A DNA stretch of 34,545 nucleotides. Origin: Bradyrhizobium sp. 141. Lineage in GTDB: Bacteria > Pseudomonadota > Alphaproteobacteria > Rhizobiales > Xanthobacteraceae. Shown here piece after piece: positions 1 to 7,942 of this stretch; the first letter of the stretch is position 1, and every line of letters begins with the position of its first letter. A program made the position numbers and the translations under genes. The notes under the pieces are model-generated. The model saw only the letters and a program-made list of their open reading frames with translations. It searched no databases and was not told where the DNA came from. Location: NCBI RefSeq assembly GCF_023074055.1, contig NZ_JADPKR010000091.1, forward strand, positions 1 to 34,545, in the 5' to 3' direction.

Positions 1-1
1 C

Positions 2-505
2 GGCGCAATCATCCATGCGGTCCTGCACTGGCAAGGCGGCGATCATACCCAACTGCAAGTCAAACAGCGACTGAATGCGGCCGGCCGGCACAATCCACGT
101 ATCCCCGACGACACGATCGCACTCATGCGTGAGCTGGCGCGGCTGATGCCCGATCGGCAGATCGCGCGCCTGCTCAATCGCACTCGCGTGGAGACCGGGC
201 ACGGCAATACCTGGACGCAAGAGCGCGCCCGCGGCTTCCGCAATCACCACGACATCGCCGTCTTCCGCGACGGGGAGTGGGCGGAGCGCGGCGAGATTAC
301 GCTCGAAACGGCAGCAAAACTCATCGGCGTCTGCAACATGACGGCGTTGCGTATGCTCCGCCGCGGCGACATCAAAGGCCGACAAGCTAGCGTGGGCGCG
401 CCTTGGGTGATCAGGGCCGAGGACTTGGCAGGTTTCGCCAAGGGAAAGCGTCGGAAGCCTCCGCTAACACAAAATGCCACGCAGCAGGTCTTTGACTTTC
501 AATGA
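2..505 (+). CDS. C-terminal part of a serine recombinase (resolvase/invertase type), cut by the window edge
   Basis: The frame is open from base 2, so the gene begins outside the window and only about 167 C-terminal residues are seen. The text (GAIIHAVLHWQGGDHTQLQV, then LMPDRQIARLLNRTRVETGH and GNTWTQERARGFRNHHDIAV) matches the region after the catalytic domain of large serine recombinases, where a recombinase domain and a helix-turn-helix decide the target. A second HTH-like stretch (LETAAKLIGVCNMTALRMLR) follows, with a basic tail. The catalytic serine would lie upstream and cannot be checked. Family members cut and rejoin DNA during integration or inversion of mobile elements. Its neighbour is an IS91-type element starting within about 20-140 bases. 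Whether the gene is whole is unknown. Confidence 0.75.
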   Translation, partial: GAIIHAVLHWQGGDHTQLQVKQRLNAAGRHNPRIPDDTIALMRELARLMPDRQIARLLNRTRVETGHGNTWTQERARGFRNHHDIAVFRDGEWAERGEITLETAAKLIGVCNMTALRMLRRGDIKGRQASVGAPWVIRAEDLAGFAKGKRRKPPLTQNATQQVFDFQ

Positions 506-831
506 GTTAGCCGAGGTGCATTATGAATCGTCGAGCACAACGCGCTACACCCAGGTCTCGCCACCAAGACGATCAGCCAGACCCCGAGTCCACTCGACCG
601 ACTGCGAATGGAGATCGTTCCGCCCGGCTGATCGGCACCATGGGTCGGCCTTTGGAGGTGGCGGATGTATTCCGCCGCCACGGCGAAGCTTTTCGACGGG
701 CGCATGCCGGTCACCTCGGCCGCGTCGAGCGACGCGTGATGGGCGCCATCATGCCGTGTCGGACGGCCGTGCTCGGTGACCACCTCGAGCAATGCGACGA
801 CTGCGGTGCGACGCACATAGCCTACAACTCC

Positions 832-866
832 TGTCTTATGGGCAAAGCCGGTAATGGGGAGCTGGC
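832..866 (+). repeat. Left 35-bp terminal inverted repeat of the tyrosine-recombinase element
   Basis: It starts TGTCTTATGGGCAAAGCC and its full 35 bases are repeated exactly, inverted, at 1641-1675. Perfect identity over 35 bases between decayed coding sequences suggests either recent arrival or a functional need. Confidence 0.9.
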
Positions 867-915
867 GGCAATTTGATCGCGCTCCTGCACCAATCACCGC
901 CAACCCCGCTCTCCA

Positions 916-1522
916 TTACGAGGTACGCCTGAGGAGTTCGATCAGCTGGTCGATGGGCTGGAAGACGCCGCGCCGCAGGTGGGGCGGCACGATCGCCTCC
1001 ATCGCATCGAGCTTCTCGGTCGGATCGCCGCGCGTGTAGACCTCGGTGGTCGTCAGCGTAGCGTGGCCCAGCCACTCCGGATGTCCCCGGTCGCTTGCAG
1101 AACGACCATCGCGCAGGTGTGTCTGAGCACGTGGGGCGAGACGCGTTTCCTGGCGAGACCGGGCTGCTTGCGAGCCGCAGTCGCGGCGTGCTGCCTGAGC
1201 AGATAGGCAAAGCCCCATCGGCTCAGCGGCTCACCGCGGGCGTTGACGAACACCTCGGGTGTCGCGACCTGCCCGCGGATGGCCAGCCAGGCACGCAGTG
1301 CAGCGGCCGCCGGCTTCCACAACGGCAGCGTCCGCTCCCGGCGTCCCTTGCCGAGCACGCGGATGCTCATCGAAGGCAGGGCGATGTCATCGACCTTGAG
1401 GCCCGTCAGCTCGGAGACGCGCAGCCCTGCGCAGGCGGCCACGTGCAGCATTGCGCGATCGCGGATGCCATCGCGTGTCGCCGGATCGGGAGCTTCGCTG
1501 CCGAGAAGTACGTCTCCAACAT
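916..1522 (-). pseudogene. Tyrosine recombinase/integrase (XerD-like), truncated and frameshifted
   Basis: Reading on the minus strand gives DMLETYF, then in a shifted frame EAPDPATRDGIRDRAMLHVA, ACAGLRVSELTGLKVDDI, GKGRRERTLPLW and SPHVLRHTCAMVVLQATGD. After another small deletion it continues WLGHATLTTTEVYTRGDPTE to a stop near 916. These cover the catalytic domain of the lambda-integrase family: arginine in GLRVSEL, HVLRH, histidine in WLGHA and nucleophile tyrosine in EVYTR. Most of the N-terminal core-binding domain is missing (family length is usually above 300 residues). At least two frameshifts break it. It is the only coding content of the 867-bp element and was presumably its own mobility enzyme. 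Confidence 0.8.
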
Positions 1523-1640
1523 GTCCGTCTCCGTATGTGACCGGCCATCAGTGGCCGACCGACCCAACGGGGCCGCACGGGCGACTTGTAATGGAGAGCT
1601 CGAGAGCGGCAATACACAGGAAAATACGGTGATCGCGATT

Positions 1641-1675
1641 GCCAGCTCCCCATTACCGGCTTTGCCCATAAGACA
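1641..1675 (-). repeat. Right 35-bp terminal inverted repeat of the tyrosine-recombinase element
   Basis: Exact inverse of 832-866, ending GGCTTTGCCCATAAGACA. It is followed directly by a palindrome that has no counterpart at the left end. Confidence 0.9.
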
Positions 1676-1702
1676 GCTAATGGGCGACGCCCATTAGCTG
1701 TC
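1672..1702. repeat. Palindrome at the right end of the element, 14-bp arms with a 3-bp centre
   Basis: The arms GACAGCTAATGGGC and GCCCATTAGCTGTC flank GAC. The inner TAATGGGC resembles TTATGGGC inside the terminal repeats, so this may be a recombinase core site or a copy of the crossover region. The outer bases belong to the IS91 target and to the right terminal repeat. Confidence 0.85.
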
Positions 1703-1865
1703 GCAATCGGCACTGTCCGAAGTGCCAGGGCGCGGCGCGCGCAATAGCTTGCCGAGCGGCAGGCCGAACTCCTTCCCGAGAGCCGGCTCCGGAAATCTGC
1801 ACAGGACGTTAAGTGGAGTTTCTGCCTGACGACGGGCACGATAGGCCCGCGAATCAGGAGAGACG

Positions 1866-2156
1866 ATGAGCAGACGAGCACGCCGGAATCACTCACCGGC
1901 CTTCAAGGCGAAGGTGGCTCTGGCCGCCGTCAAAGGCGATCGGACGATAGCCCAACTGGCCGAGCATTTTGACGTTCACCCCAATCAGATTACGGCGTGG
2001 AAATCGCAGCTTGAGGGCAATGCTTCCGGGATTTTCGGACCAGGGGGCGGGCCGCCGGCCGCGCCTGCAGTCGATGTGAAGTCGCTGCATGCCAAGATCG
2101 GAGAGCTGACGTTTCTATCCCACAGGGGGAGCGCAGCGCCGCGCATAGTTTTTTAG
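1866..2156 (+). pseudogene. IS3-family transposase orfA with altered C-terminus
   Basis: The start MSRRARRNHSPAFKAKVALA, then VKGDRTIAQLAEHFDVHPNQ and ITAWKSQL, is the helix-turn-helix of IS3-family OrfA, which binds the element ends and is joined to OrfB by a programmed frameshift in active copies. The usual leucine-zipper end should read KIGELTLENDFLEGAL. Here KIGELT is followed by about 37 bases of unrelated sequence before TTTTTAGAAGGAGCGCTCAC resumes in another frame. The overlap needed for fusion with OrfB therefore looks damaged. The start is an ATG preceded by a GGAGAG-type ribosome site 4-5 bases upstream. Confidence 0.85.
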
Positions 2157-2196
2157 AAGGAGCGCTCACCAAGGCGGCATTGCTGAGCACAAAGCG

Positions 2197-3003
2197 ATGA
2201 TCGACCGTGGACACGATCTGTCGATCACCAGGCAGGCGGAAGTTTTAAAGATCAGCCGCGGCAGCGTTTATTATCTGCCGCGCCCGGTGTCGTCTGCCGA
2301 CCTCGCGATCATGCAGCGGCTCGACCGGCTGCACCTGGAGTTCCCCTTCGCCGGTTCGCGTATGTTGCGAGGCCTGCTGGCTTTGCAGGGGTGCAAGATC
2401 GGCCGCCTGCATGTGAAGACGCTGATGCGGCGGATGGGGATAGAGGCGCTCTATCGCCGTCCGCGCACCACCAAGCCCGAACCGGGCCACAAGATCTATC
2501 CGTATCTGCTGCGCGGTCTGGCGATCGAGCGGGTCAATCAGGTGTGGGCGATGGATATCACCTACATCCCGATGGCACGTGGCTTCGTCTATCTCGCCGT
2601 GGTGCTCGACTGGGCGACCCGCCGGGTTCTGTCATGGCGCGTATCGATCACCATGGAGGCGGCGTTCTGCGTCGAGACGCTGGAGGACGCGATGGTCCGT
2701 CACGTCAAGCCGGAGATCTTCAACACCGACCAGGGCAGCCAGTTCACCGGGGCGGCCTTCACCGGCGTCCTCGCCAGCCACGGCATCGCGATCAGCATGG
2801 ACGGCAAGGGCGCCTGGCGGGACAACGTCTTCGTCGAGCGGCTATGGCGCAGCGTTAAATACGAGGAGGTCGATCTGCGAGCCTACGAAACCGTCGGCGA
2901 GGCGCGACATTCGATCGGCCAACGCAGGCCCCACTCGAGCCTTGACGACATGACCCCGGATCAAGCCTACTTCAACCTTGCGCCGCTCCGCGTGGCGGCC
3001 TAA
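2197..3003 (+). CDS. IS3-family transposase orfB (DDE integrase domain), with a small internal deletion
   Basis: The 268-residue frame contains HTH_21-like text (EFPFAGSRMLRGLLALQG) and an rve core. The catalytic triad is visible as D in WAMDITYIPM, D in NTDQGSQFT and E in VERLWRSVKYEEV, with the conserved basic residue seven positions after the glutamate. Near the end the text EARHSIGQRRPHSSLDDMTP lacks the seven or eight residues (usually like RYLDFYN) expected between SIG and RRPHSSL, an in-frame loss that may inactivate it. It begins at ATG 2197. Upstream OrfA is disrupted, so production of the OrfAB fusion is doubtful. It lies within the IS3 element that interrupts the IS91 gene. Confidence 0.88.
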   Translation: MIDRGHDLSITRQAEVLKISRGSVYYLPRPVSSADLAIMQRLDRLHLEFPFAGSRMLRGLLALQGCKIGRLHVKTLMRRMGIEALYRRPRTTKPEPGHKIYPYLLRGLAIERVNQVWAMDITYIPMARGFVYLAVVLDWATRRVLSWRVSITMEAAFCVETLEDAMVRHVKPEIFNTDQGSQFTGAAFTGVLASHGIAISMDGKGAWRDNVFVERLWRSVKYEEVDLRAYETVGEARHSIGQRRPHSSLDDMTPDQAYFNLAPLRVAA

Positions 3004-4369
3004 CCTCGGCAGAGGCTCCACTTATCGACGCGGAAAGTCTGTTCAGACAAGCGAGACCAGCTCTCCGTGCCGTATTTCCACGTCGTCTTCACCTTGCCGG
3101 CGCCGGCCAGAGAGATTGCTTTCCAGAACAAGGCGGCGGTATATGCCATCCTGTTCCGCTGTTCGGTGGAGACGCTCACCACCATCGCAGCCGACCCCAA
3201 GCATCTCGGTGCCCGACTCGGCGTGACCACCGTCCTCCATACCTGGGCCAGACTCTGCAACACTATGCGCATGTCCACTGTGTCGTGCTTGGCGGTGGAC
3301 CTTCGCTCGACGGCACACGATGGAGCGCTTGCCGGTCTTGCTTCTTCCTGCCGGTCCGGGTCCTCTCCCGGTATTCCGCCGGCTGTTTTTGCAAGAGCTG
3401 CAAGCTGCCTTCGCGGCTGGCTAGTTAGGCTTTTTTGGTAATCTCGTCCATCTCGCCGATCCGGCCGTGTTCACTCAGCGGCTCGATCAGCTCCGACGGA
3501 CCGACTGGGTCGTCAACGCCAAGCCGCCATTCGGTGGTGCTGGCGTATCTCGGCCGCTATACGCATCGCGTTGCCATCCAACAGCCGGCTGATCTCGCTC
3601 GCCGATGCTAAGATGAGCTTCCCCTGGAAGGACTATGGCAGAATCGCAAAGCCAAGGTAATGACGCTTGATGCCGGTGAGTTCATTCGTCGGTTTCTCAT
3701 GCACACCCTGCCGGACGGCTTTCACCGCATCCGCCACTAGGCTTCATCGCCAATGGCGGACGCAACGACCGACTCGCCCTGTGCCGTCAGCTCCTCGCTG
3801 TCCGCCATCTTCCGCCAGATCGAGATGCCGGCACCGATCCCTTCGCCAAATGCGAGATTCCCGTCTGCCCACATTGCGGCGGCACCATGCGGCTCGTCGA
3901 TGTCGTCCCGCAAACCTGCGCGCGCGACCATCCGTTTCGGTGTGACACGTCATGACCAGCGCCTGCACTGTCCACCCCTTCCGGGATCATCTTGTCGGTG
4001 GCAACGTCCGATGTCGCCGTGGCCCCGCTCGTCACCGCTCACTCCGCCAATCGTTCGGCCATGCATCCCAGCGCAACAAATCCCTCGCGGCATCGCCCCC
4101 ACTGACCGATCAATGGGACCGCTCACACCTGCTCAAGTCTCGCCGACGCCCGGCGACCACAGGCGCGCCTTCTCCGCAACTGCACCGGCTGCACTATCGC
4201 CATAGCGCCCGCAACTCCGCGGGCGGCTTCGTTCAATCCGGCTTCTGTGAGATCGCACGCTACGACAGAGCGCGCGGCTGGCCTTTGCCCCGCGACCTCA
4301 CAGAACCCTCGAGATTTCCATCCGGACCGATTTCTGATTCAAGACCCGTACTGGGAACGGGGGCCAGCA

Positions 4370-4610
4370 TGAATACGCTACCCTATTCGGAAGACATTCG
4401 CGAACGCGCCCTTGCACGGGCTGACGGGGGCGAGACTGTGCGCTCGATAGCCAAAACATTACAGATCAGCCTTCCTGCGTGACGAAGTGGAAGAACCTGA
4501 GGCGCGAGACTGGGAGCCTTTCGCCGGGCAAGATTGGCCGTCACAAGAAGCCGGTCCTGCCCGGCGTAATGCTGACTGGCTGCGCCTGGCTTTTGACGAT
4601 GCCAGGCTGA
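4370..4610 (+). pseudogene. N-terminal fragment of an IS630-family transposase
   Basis: MNTLPYSEDIRERALARADG, then ETVRSIAKTLQIS, is the helix-turn-helix start of IS630-type transposases. A small deletion shifts the frame, after which VTKWKNLRRETGSLSPGKIG and HKKPVLPG continue the family sequence. Everything after about 4610 is replaced by an IS3 fragment, so the DDE domain is gone. The remnant follows the right part of the IS91 element. Confidence 0.8.
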
Positions 4611-5000
4611 GCAGATGCTTGATGCGGCCGCCCTGCGCGAGCTCCTTTCGAAAAAATGGCACGGCTAGCCGCCAAGAGCGCTGCGGTCGCGCATCCACAG
4701 GGCGTCATGAGCCTGTCGGAACGGCGGGCCTGTTCGATCGTTGAGGACCGACCGGAAGATGATCCGTTATCGCCCCATCCGCCCTCGGGACGCGGCTCTG
4801 CGTAGCCGGCTGCGTGACCTCGCCCACGAGCGGCGGCGCTTCGGCTACCGGAGGCTGTTTGTCCTGCTGCGACTAAGGGCGTCGGGGATCAACTGGATCT
4901 ATTGGCCGAGGAAGGGCTCGCCGTCCGCAAGCGACGCGCTAGCCGCAAGGCCGTGGGGCCCCGATCCTGGTCGAGGCAAGGCCGAATGCACGCCATTTCC
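4611..5000 (+). pseudogene. IS3-family orfA end and orfB beginning, decayed
   Basis: Across several frames one reads EQMLDAAALRELLSKKW (end of OrfA), MARLAAKSAAVAHPQGVMSL and SERRACSIV (start of OrfB), DRKMIRYRPIRPRDAALRSR, LRDLAHERRRFGYRRLFVLL and AEEGLAVRKRRASRKAVG. This is the IS407-like arrangement of an IS3 transposase. Frameshifts occur after ACSIV and after LFVLLR, and the catalytic DDE core is absent. From about 5000 to 5320 the DNA has no recognisable gene. Confidence 0.8.
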
Positions 5001-5246
5001 GAAAGGGCCCCCGCTAGCGCCTTCGTCCGAGCGCCCGAACAGGCATCACCATTTCATCTGCCTCGGTGTGCGCGCCGGATTTTCCATTTCATCGTTCGCT
5101 TGATACTGCTGGCTTGCTGCACTACACAGCCGGAGCGGGTTTGGCTATCCTGCGACAGTTCGGCTCCTTCCGCGCTGCTCGCCACACCGCACTCGCACGA
5201 AAGCTTCGGCTATACGTCGGATGGACCTCACATAGGATGGCCCTTC

Positions 5247-5292
5247 ACTTCCGATGGACGGAACGCTCGACTTCGGATGGACGGAAGGCTCG
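5247..5292. repeat. Two tandem 23-bp direct repeats
   Basis: Units 5247-5269 and 5270-5292 share the pattern ACTTCSGATGGACGGAASG followed by CTCG, differing at only two bases. They lie in the gene-free stretch just beyond the 3' end of the crotonase gene. Function unknown. Confidence 0.85.
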
Positions 5293-5319
5293 CGTTCGTT
5301 TAGCCGAAAGCACGGACAA

Positions 5320-6210
5320 TTACTTGTATTCTCGCTCCGTCCACCACGGGAAATAATCTGGCATGTCGGCGGACACTTTGTCCTTGAACATCGGGGCCCG
5401 CTTCTCCAGGAAGGCCATCACGCCTTCCTTGGCGTCGACCGAACTGCCGCGCGTATACATACCGCGGCTGTCGATCTTGTGGGCTTCTATGGGGTCGTCG
5501 GCGCCTAGCATGCGCCACATCATTTGCCGGATCAGCGCGATCGAAACCGGCGCGGTCTTCTCCGCTATTTCCCGCGCCAGCGCTCGAGCGGTCGGCAGCA
5601 TTTGATCAGGCGGCACCACCTTGCTGACCAGCCGTCCCGCAAGCGCCTCCTGCGCGGAGAAGATACGGCCTGTGTAGCACCACTCGAGTGCCTGCTCAAC
5701 ACCGACGATGCGCGGTAGGAACCAGCTCGAGGCTTCCTCCGGCACGATGCCACGCTGAGAGAACACAAAGCCGAAGCGCGCGGATTCAGACGCAATGCGG
5801 ATGTCCATCGCGAGTTGCATGGTCACGCCCATACCAACGGCTGGTCCGTTCACCGCGGCGATAACGGGCTTGAGGGACTTAAAGATTCGCAACGTGAGGT
5901 GGCCGCCGCTGTCGCTGACGTTCGGATCGCTGTAGTCCACCCTTCCATCGGGCAGCCGTTTCACGGCCCCACGACGCGCCTCGATGTCAAATGTATCGAC
6001 GCCCCTTGAAAGATCGGCGCCGGCGCAAAACGCGCGGCCTTCGCCGGTTACAATGATGGCACGGACGTCATCGTCTTCGTCGGCGCGATCGAAAGCGTCG
6101 ATCAATTCGCGCTCCATGGCGGCGGTACAGGCATTGAGCTTCTCGGGGCGGTTCAACGTGATAGTGAGGATCTGCTCGGCAACTTCGAATTTGATCGTGT
6201 CGTATGTCAT
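5320..6210 (-). CDS. Enoyl-CoA hydratase/isomerase (crotonase) family protein
   Basis: This intact 296-residue protein is of crotonase type, acting on acyl-CoA thioesters in the cytoplasm. N-terminal ITLNRPEKLNA, the first oxyanion-hole segment FCAGADL (61-67) and the second NGPAVGMGVTMQLAMDIRIA (121-140) are clear. The segment FVFSQRGIVPEEASSWFLPR (148-167) has glutamates at the usual second catalytic position but a hydrophobic residue where the first glutamate of hydratases sits, so the reaction may be isomerisation or hydrolysis rather than hydration. ATG at 6210 gives MTYDTIKF; an in-frame TTG at 6231 would add seven residues. A possible ribosome site (AAGGTAGAG) lies somewhat far from the ATG. 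Just upstream on the same strand is an aminotransferase stub. Substrate unknown. Confidence 0.92.
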   Translation of the reverse strand: MTYDTIKFEVAEQILTITLNRPEKLNACTAAMERELIDAFDRADEDDDVRAIIVTGEGRAFCAGADLSRGVDTFDIEARRGAVKRLPDGRVDYSDPNVSDSGGHLTLRIFKSLKPVIAAVNGPAVGMGVTMQLAMDIRIASESARFGFVFSQRGIVPEEASSWFLPRIVGVEQALEWCYTGRIFSAQEALAGRLVSKVVPPDQMLPTARALAREIAEKTAPVSIALIRQMMWRMLGADDPIEAHKIDSRGMYTRGSSVDAKEGVMAFLEKRAPMFKDKVSADMPDYFPWWTEREYK

Positions 6211-6250
6211 TGTTATATCTCTACCTTGCAATCTGGGAGGACAGCGGGGA

Positions 6251-6578
6251 TCAGCCCACTGGCAGCTTCGTCTGCTTCACTATTTCGGCTAGGGAGGTCT
6301 CGAATATCTGGAGACCTTGTTTTAGTGTCTCACAATCGATCGTGAGTGCCGGCAAGAATTTTATGACCTGATCAAAAGGTCCGCAGCGTTCAACCATCAA
6401 TCCTTTCTCAAAGGCTTTTCGCCCGGCGAGTTCGGCAATTCGGCAATCAAACCCAAGCGCCATGCCTCGCCCTCGAACATCAAAACGGTTTCCATACTCG
6501 AATGCGATGCCCTCAAGCCTTCGCCGCATTAGACCTCCCATACGCTGCACCTCCTGTGAGAAAGTCCGGCAGCGCCAT
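6251..6578 (-). pseudogene. C-terminal stub of a class III aminotransferase, EctB-like
   Basis: Upstream of a GTG at 6550 the frame still reads RTFSQE and then VQRMGGLMRRRLEGIA, RGRGMALGFDCRIAELAGRK, AFEKGLMVERCGPFDQVIKF and LPALTIDCETLKQGLQIFE. This matches the last hundred or so residues of fold-type I, class III aminotransferases, closest in style to diaminobutyrate-2-oxoglutarate aminotransferase (EctB). The PLP-lysine domain is missing and a stop stands just before the preserved part, so the fragment is not functional. It ends 41 bases before the crotonase start on the same strand, suggesting they were once neighbours in one transcript. The EctB assignment is from text similarity only. 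Confidence 0.75.
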
Positions 6579-7259
6579 TAGAGATTTATTGCTGCGGTTG
6601 CGGACACAAGTGCAAGGTTATTTCCTCGAAACGTGCCCGTATCCTCCCCTGGCTTCATGCGTCGACCTCCTCTTTGATCAACAACATCGATAATGGCAGA
6701 CCATATCCGCTTAGCGACCAGAACATGCATGCTCCCCGGCAAGGCATTGTGTTCCGACGCGTGTGTCCAGAGTCGCCTCCGCTCAATTAGCTGAGAACCA
6801 TGAACAATAAACCTACCAAGGTTAGTAGCATCGATGTTATGAATCAGCCCTTCGAACCGGCATCAAGAGTGCCTAACGTGTTCGCGTAGAGAGGCGCCAC
6901 AACGGCAGGGCCGTTCCATGGAGAAGACTATTACGGTGGGTTTAGATTTAGCCTGACCTAGCCCCCACATGTGGAACAGCCCGCGACGCAAGAGCTTTTT
7001 CAGTCGATTTCAGACATTGGAACGGTGCGGTCATATGTCCGCCCTTTGCGCGTGGCACAATATGGCCGCTGGCCGCGAGAGATCCGCGGCACGAGGAGCT
7101 AAATCAATTTTACGCGCTTGCACGTATTGGGGGCAGTAGATTCACTCGTTTCGGGAGTTCCATGGATTCATCACCGGTTATTGCACCTTGCGCTCGGCCG
7201 GCCTGCGCCGGTCAGATCGTTTTGGCGGTCACTGCATCCATAAGACAGCGACCGTGGTA
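6579..7259. other. Gene-free stretch with a trace of an IS110 transposase start
   Basis: No supportable gene is seen over this stretch. At 6919-6957 an ATG opens MEKTITVGLDLA and then a stop, which is the usual beginning of IS110/IS1111 transposases. The rest of such a gene does not follow. Remaining short frames have no recognisable content. Confidence 0.45.
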
Positions 7260-7840
7260 ATCGCCAATAGGTCGGGACGCCGATAAATTCGGCCCTTGTT
7301 CAGAAGCGCCCAGATGATCCGCGCTGCTTATTGGCCTGCGCAACAGCGGCAACCCTGAAGAGCCGTCTGGCGAGAAGCGCCTTCAGCCGGGGCGCGCCCA
7401 AGCGTCGTTTCGGACGACCGGCAAGACGGCCGTTGCCTCCGACAACGAGGAGAGAGCGGAGTTCCGGATTTCCCATCTTCGATATTCGTGTCAGTCTCTT
7501 TGCCTCCGCTTGAATGAGATCGCGGCGTCAATCCCAGCCAGGCGGCAAAGTGGGAGCCAACTTAACCCGCCAGGATCCGGCACAAGCGCCTTGATGGTCG
7601 CCGCAGTTATGGCGCCGACGCCAGAGATTGTGGTCAGTCGACGCATGTCCTCGTCGCGCTTGGTGTCCATGACGATTGCGCGCTCGGGCCTCTCGATCTG
7701 GTCGGCTGAAGCTTCAATCTCGTCGGCAATAGCCATGAGGGCGAAGCGCGCTGCTGCGGCCAGGCGAGCATCTGTCTCGTCCCGTACGATTGCGACCAAC
7801 GCCTTAACCTTTTCCAGGCCGGCGGTGGCGATGATCTGCG
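7260..7840 (-). pseudogene. C-terminal half of an IS110-family transposase
   Basis: On the minus strand the text VKALVAIVRDETDARLAAAA, ADQIERPERAIVMDTKRDED, RRLTTISGVGAITAATIKAL and VPDPGG is the transposase_20 region of IS110 enzymes, which contains a helix-hairpin-helix-like motif (GVGAITAATI). A frameshift follows, after which HSSGGKE, ISKMGNPEL-like and ALLARR-like segments can be followed in other frames down to about 7260. The N-terminal DEDD nuclease domain is missing. It abuts a 23-bp repeat array on its upstream side. Confidence 0.8.
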
Positions 7841-7850
7841 CATTTCGGGG

Positions 7851-7942
7851 ATTGTGAGCGGCGCTTTCAGGCTATCGTGAGCACCCGTTTCGTTTGATCG
7901 TGAGTAGATATTTCACGCGATCATGAGCAGCCGCTTCGACCG
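7851..7942 (+). repeat. Four tandem 23-bp repeats, probable IS21-type transposase binding sites
   Basis: The core ATYGTGAGC (third copy ATCGTGAGT, fourth ATCATGAGC) recurs at 7851, 7874, 7897 and 7920, an exact 23-base period. Each unit continues with a loose GCCSKTTTC block. IS21-family elements carry several repeats at their ends that bind IstA, and the DNA immediately after the array codes for the end of IstA. This supports a remnant of an element end with the middle deleted. Confidence 0.75.

Larger units (their letters stand above)
832..1698 (-). mobile_element. Small tyrosine-recombinase element inserted in the IS91 gene
   Basis: The IS91 coding sequence breaks after AACTCC at 831 and resumes at TGTCGCAAT (1699). 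Removing 832-1698 restores codons for YNSCRNRHCPKCQ without a gap, so the insert is 867 bp. It begins with a 35-bp sequence whose exact inverse lies at 1641-1675, and beyond that inverse there is a 23-bp palindrome before the target resumes. The interior codes on the minus strand for a decayed tyrosine recombinase and nothing else recognisable. The layout resembles a shrunken relative of elements mobilised by tyrosine recombinases, such as recombinase-in-trio elements, but only one recombinase is present here. The target shows no clear duplication, apart from TGT occurring at both junctions. Confidence 0.75.
1778..3065 (+). mobile_element. IS3-family insertion sequence in the IS91 transposase gene
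   Basis: The IS91 protein reads LAERQAELLP up to base 1777 and VPYFHVVF from 3067, so the inserted DNA must be about 1778-3065 (1288 bp). The outer ends are imperfect inverted repeats starting GAGAGCCGG on the left and GAGAGCTGG on the right (read inwards). Further matching blocks lie inside, notably TAAGTGGAG with TCTGCC at 1810-1827 and its inverse at 3007-3024. A shorter element ending at these inner blocks is possible, but the clean rejoining of the host gene favours the outer ends. It carries the usual orfA and orfB. No clear target duplication was seen. Confidence 0.8.
640..3955 (+). pseudogene. IS91-family HUH transposase gene, interrupted by two insertions
   Basis: Three separated pieces join into one IS91-type transposase. 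Piece one (640-831) has the start GRPLEVADVF and a zinc-binding segment (CRTAVLGDHLEQCDDCGAT, AYNSC). Piece two (1699-1777) continues with CRNRHCPKCQGAA and LAERQAELLP. Piece three (3066-3955) resumes at VPYFHVVFTLPAP and carries the HUH-type motif HYAHVHCV, then VLAYLGRYTHRVA with the candidate nucleophile tyrosine, FIRRFLMHTLPDGFHRIRH and a terminal CPHCGG. Several further frameshifts and stops are present, so it is dead even without the insertions. An open frame runs upstream to 523, but 640 matches the usual family start. Such enzymes move single strands by rolling-circle transposition. DNA to about 4310 probably holds the rest of the element's right end, but no terminus was identified. 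Confidence 0.85.

Noticed and set aside
5203..5217. CGAAAGCTT near 5205 as a second tts-box-like site
   Set aside because: The GTC at the right spacing is missing and nothing else fits.
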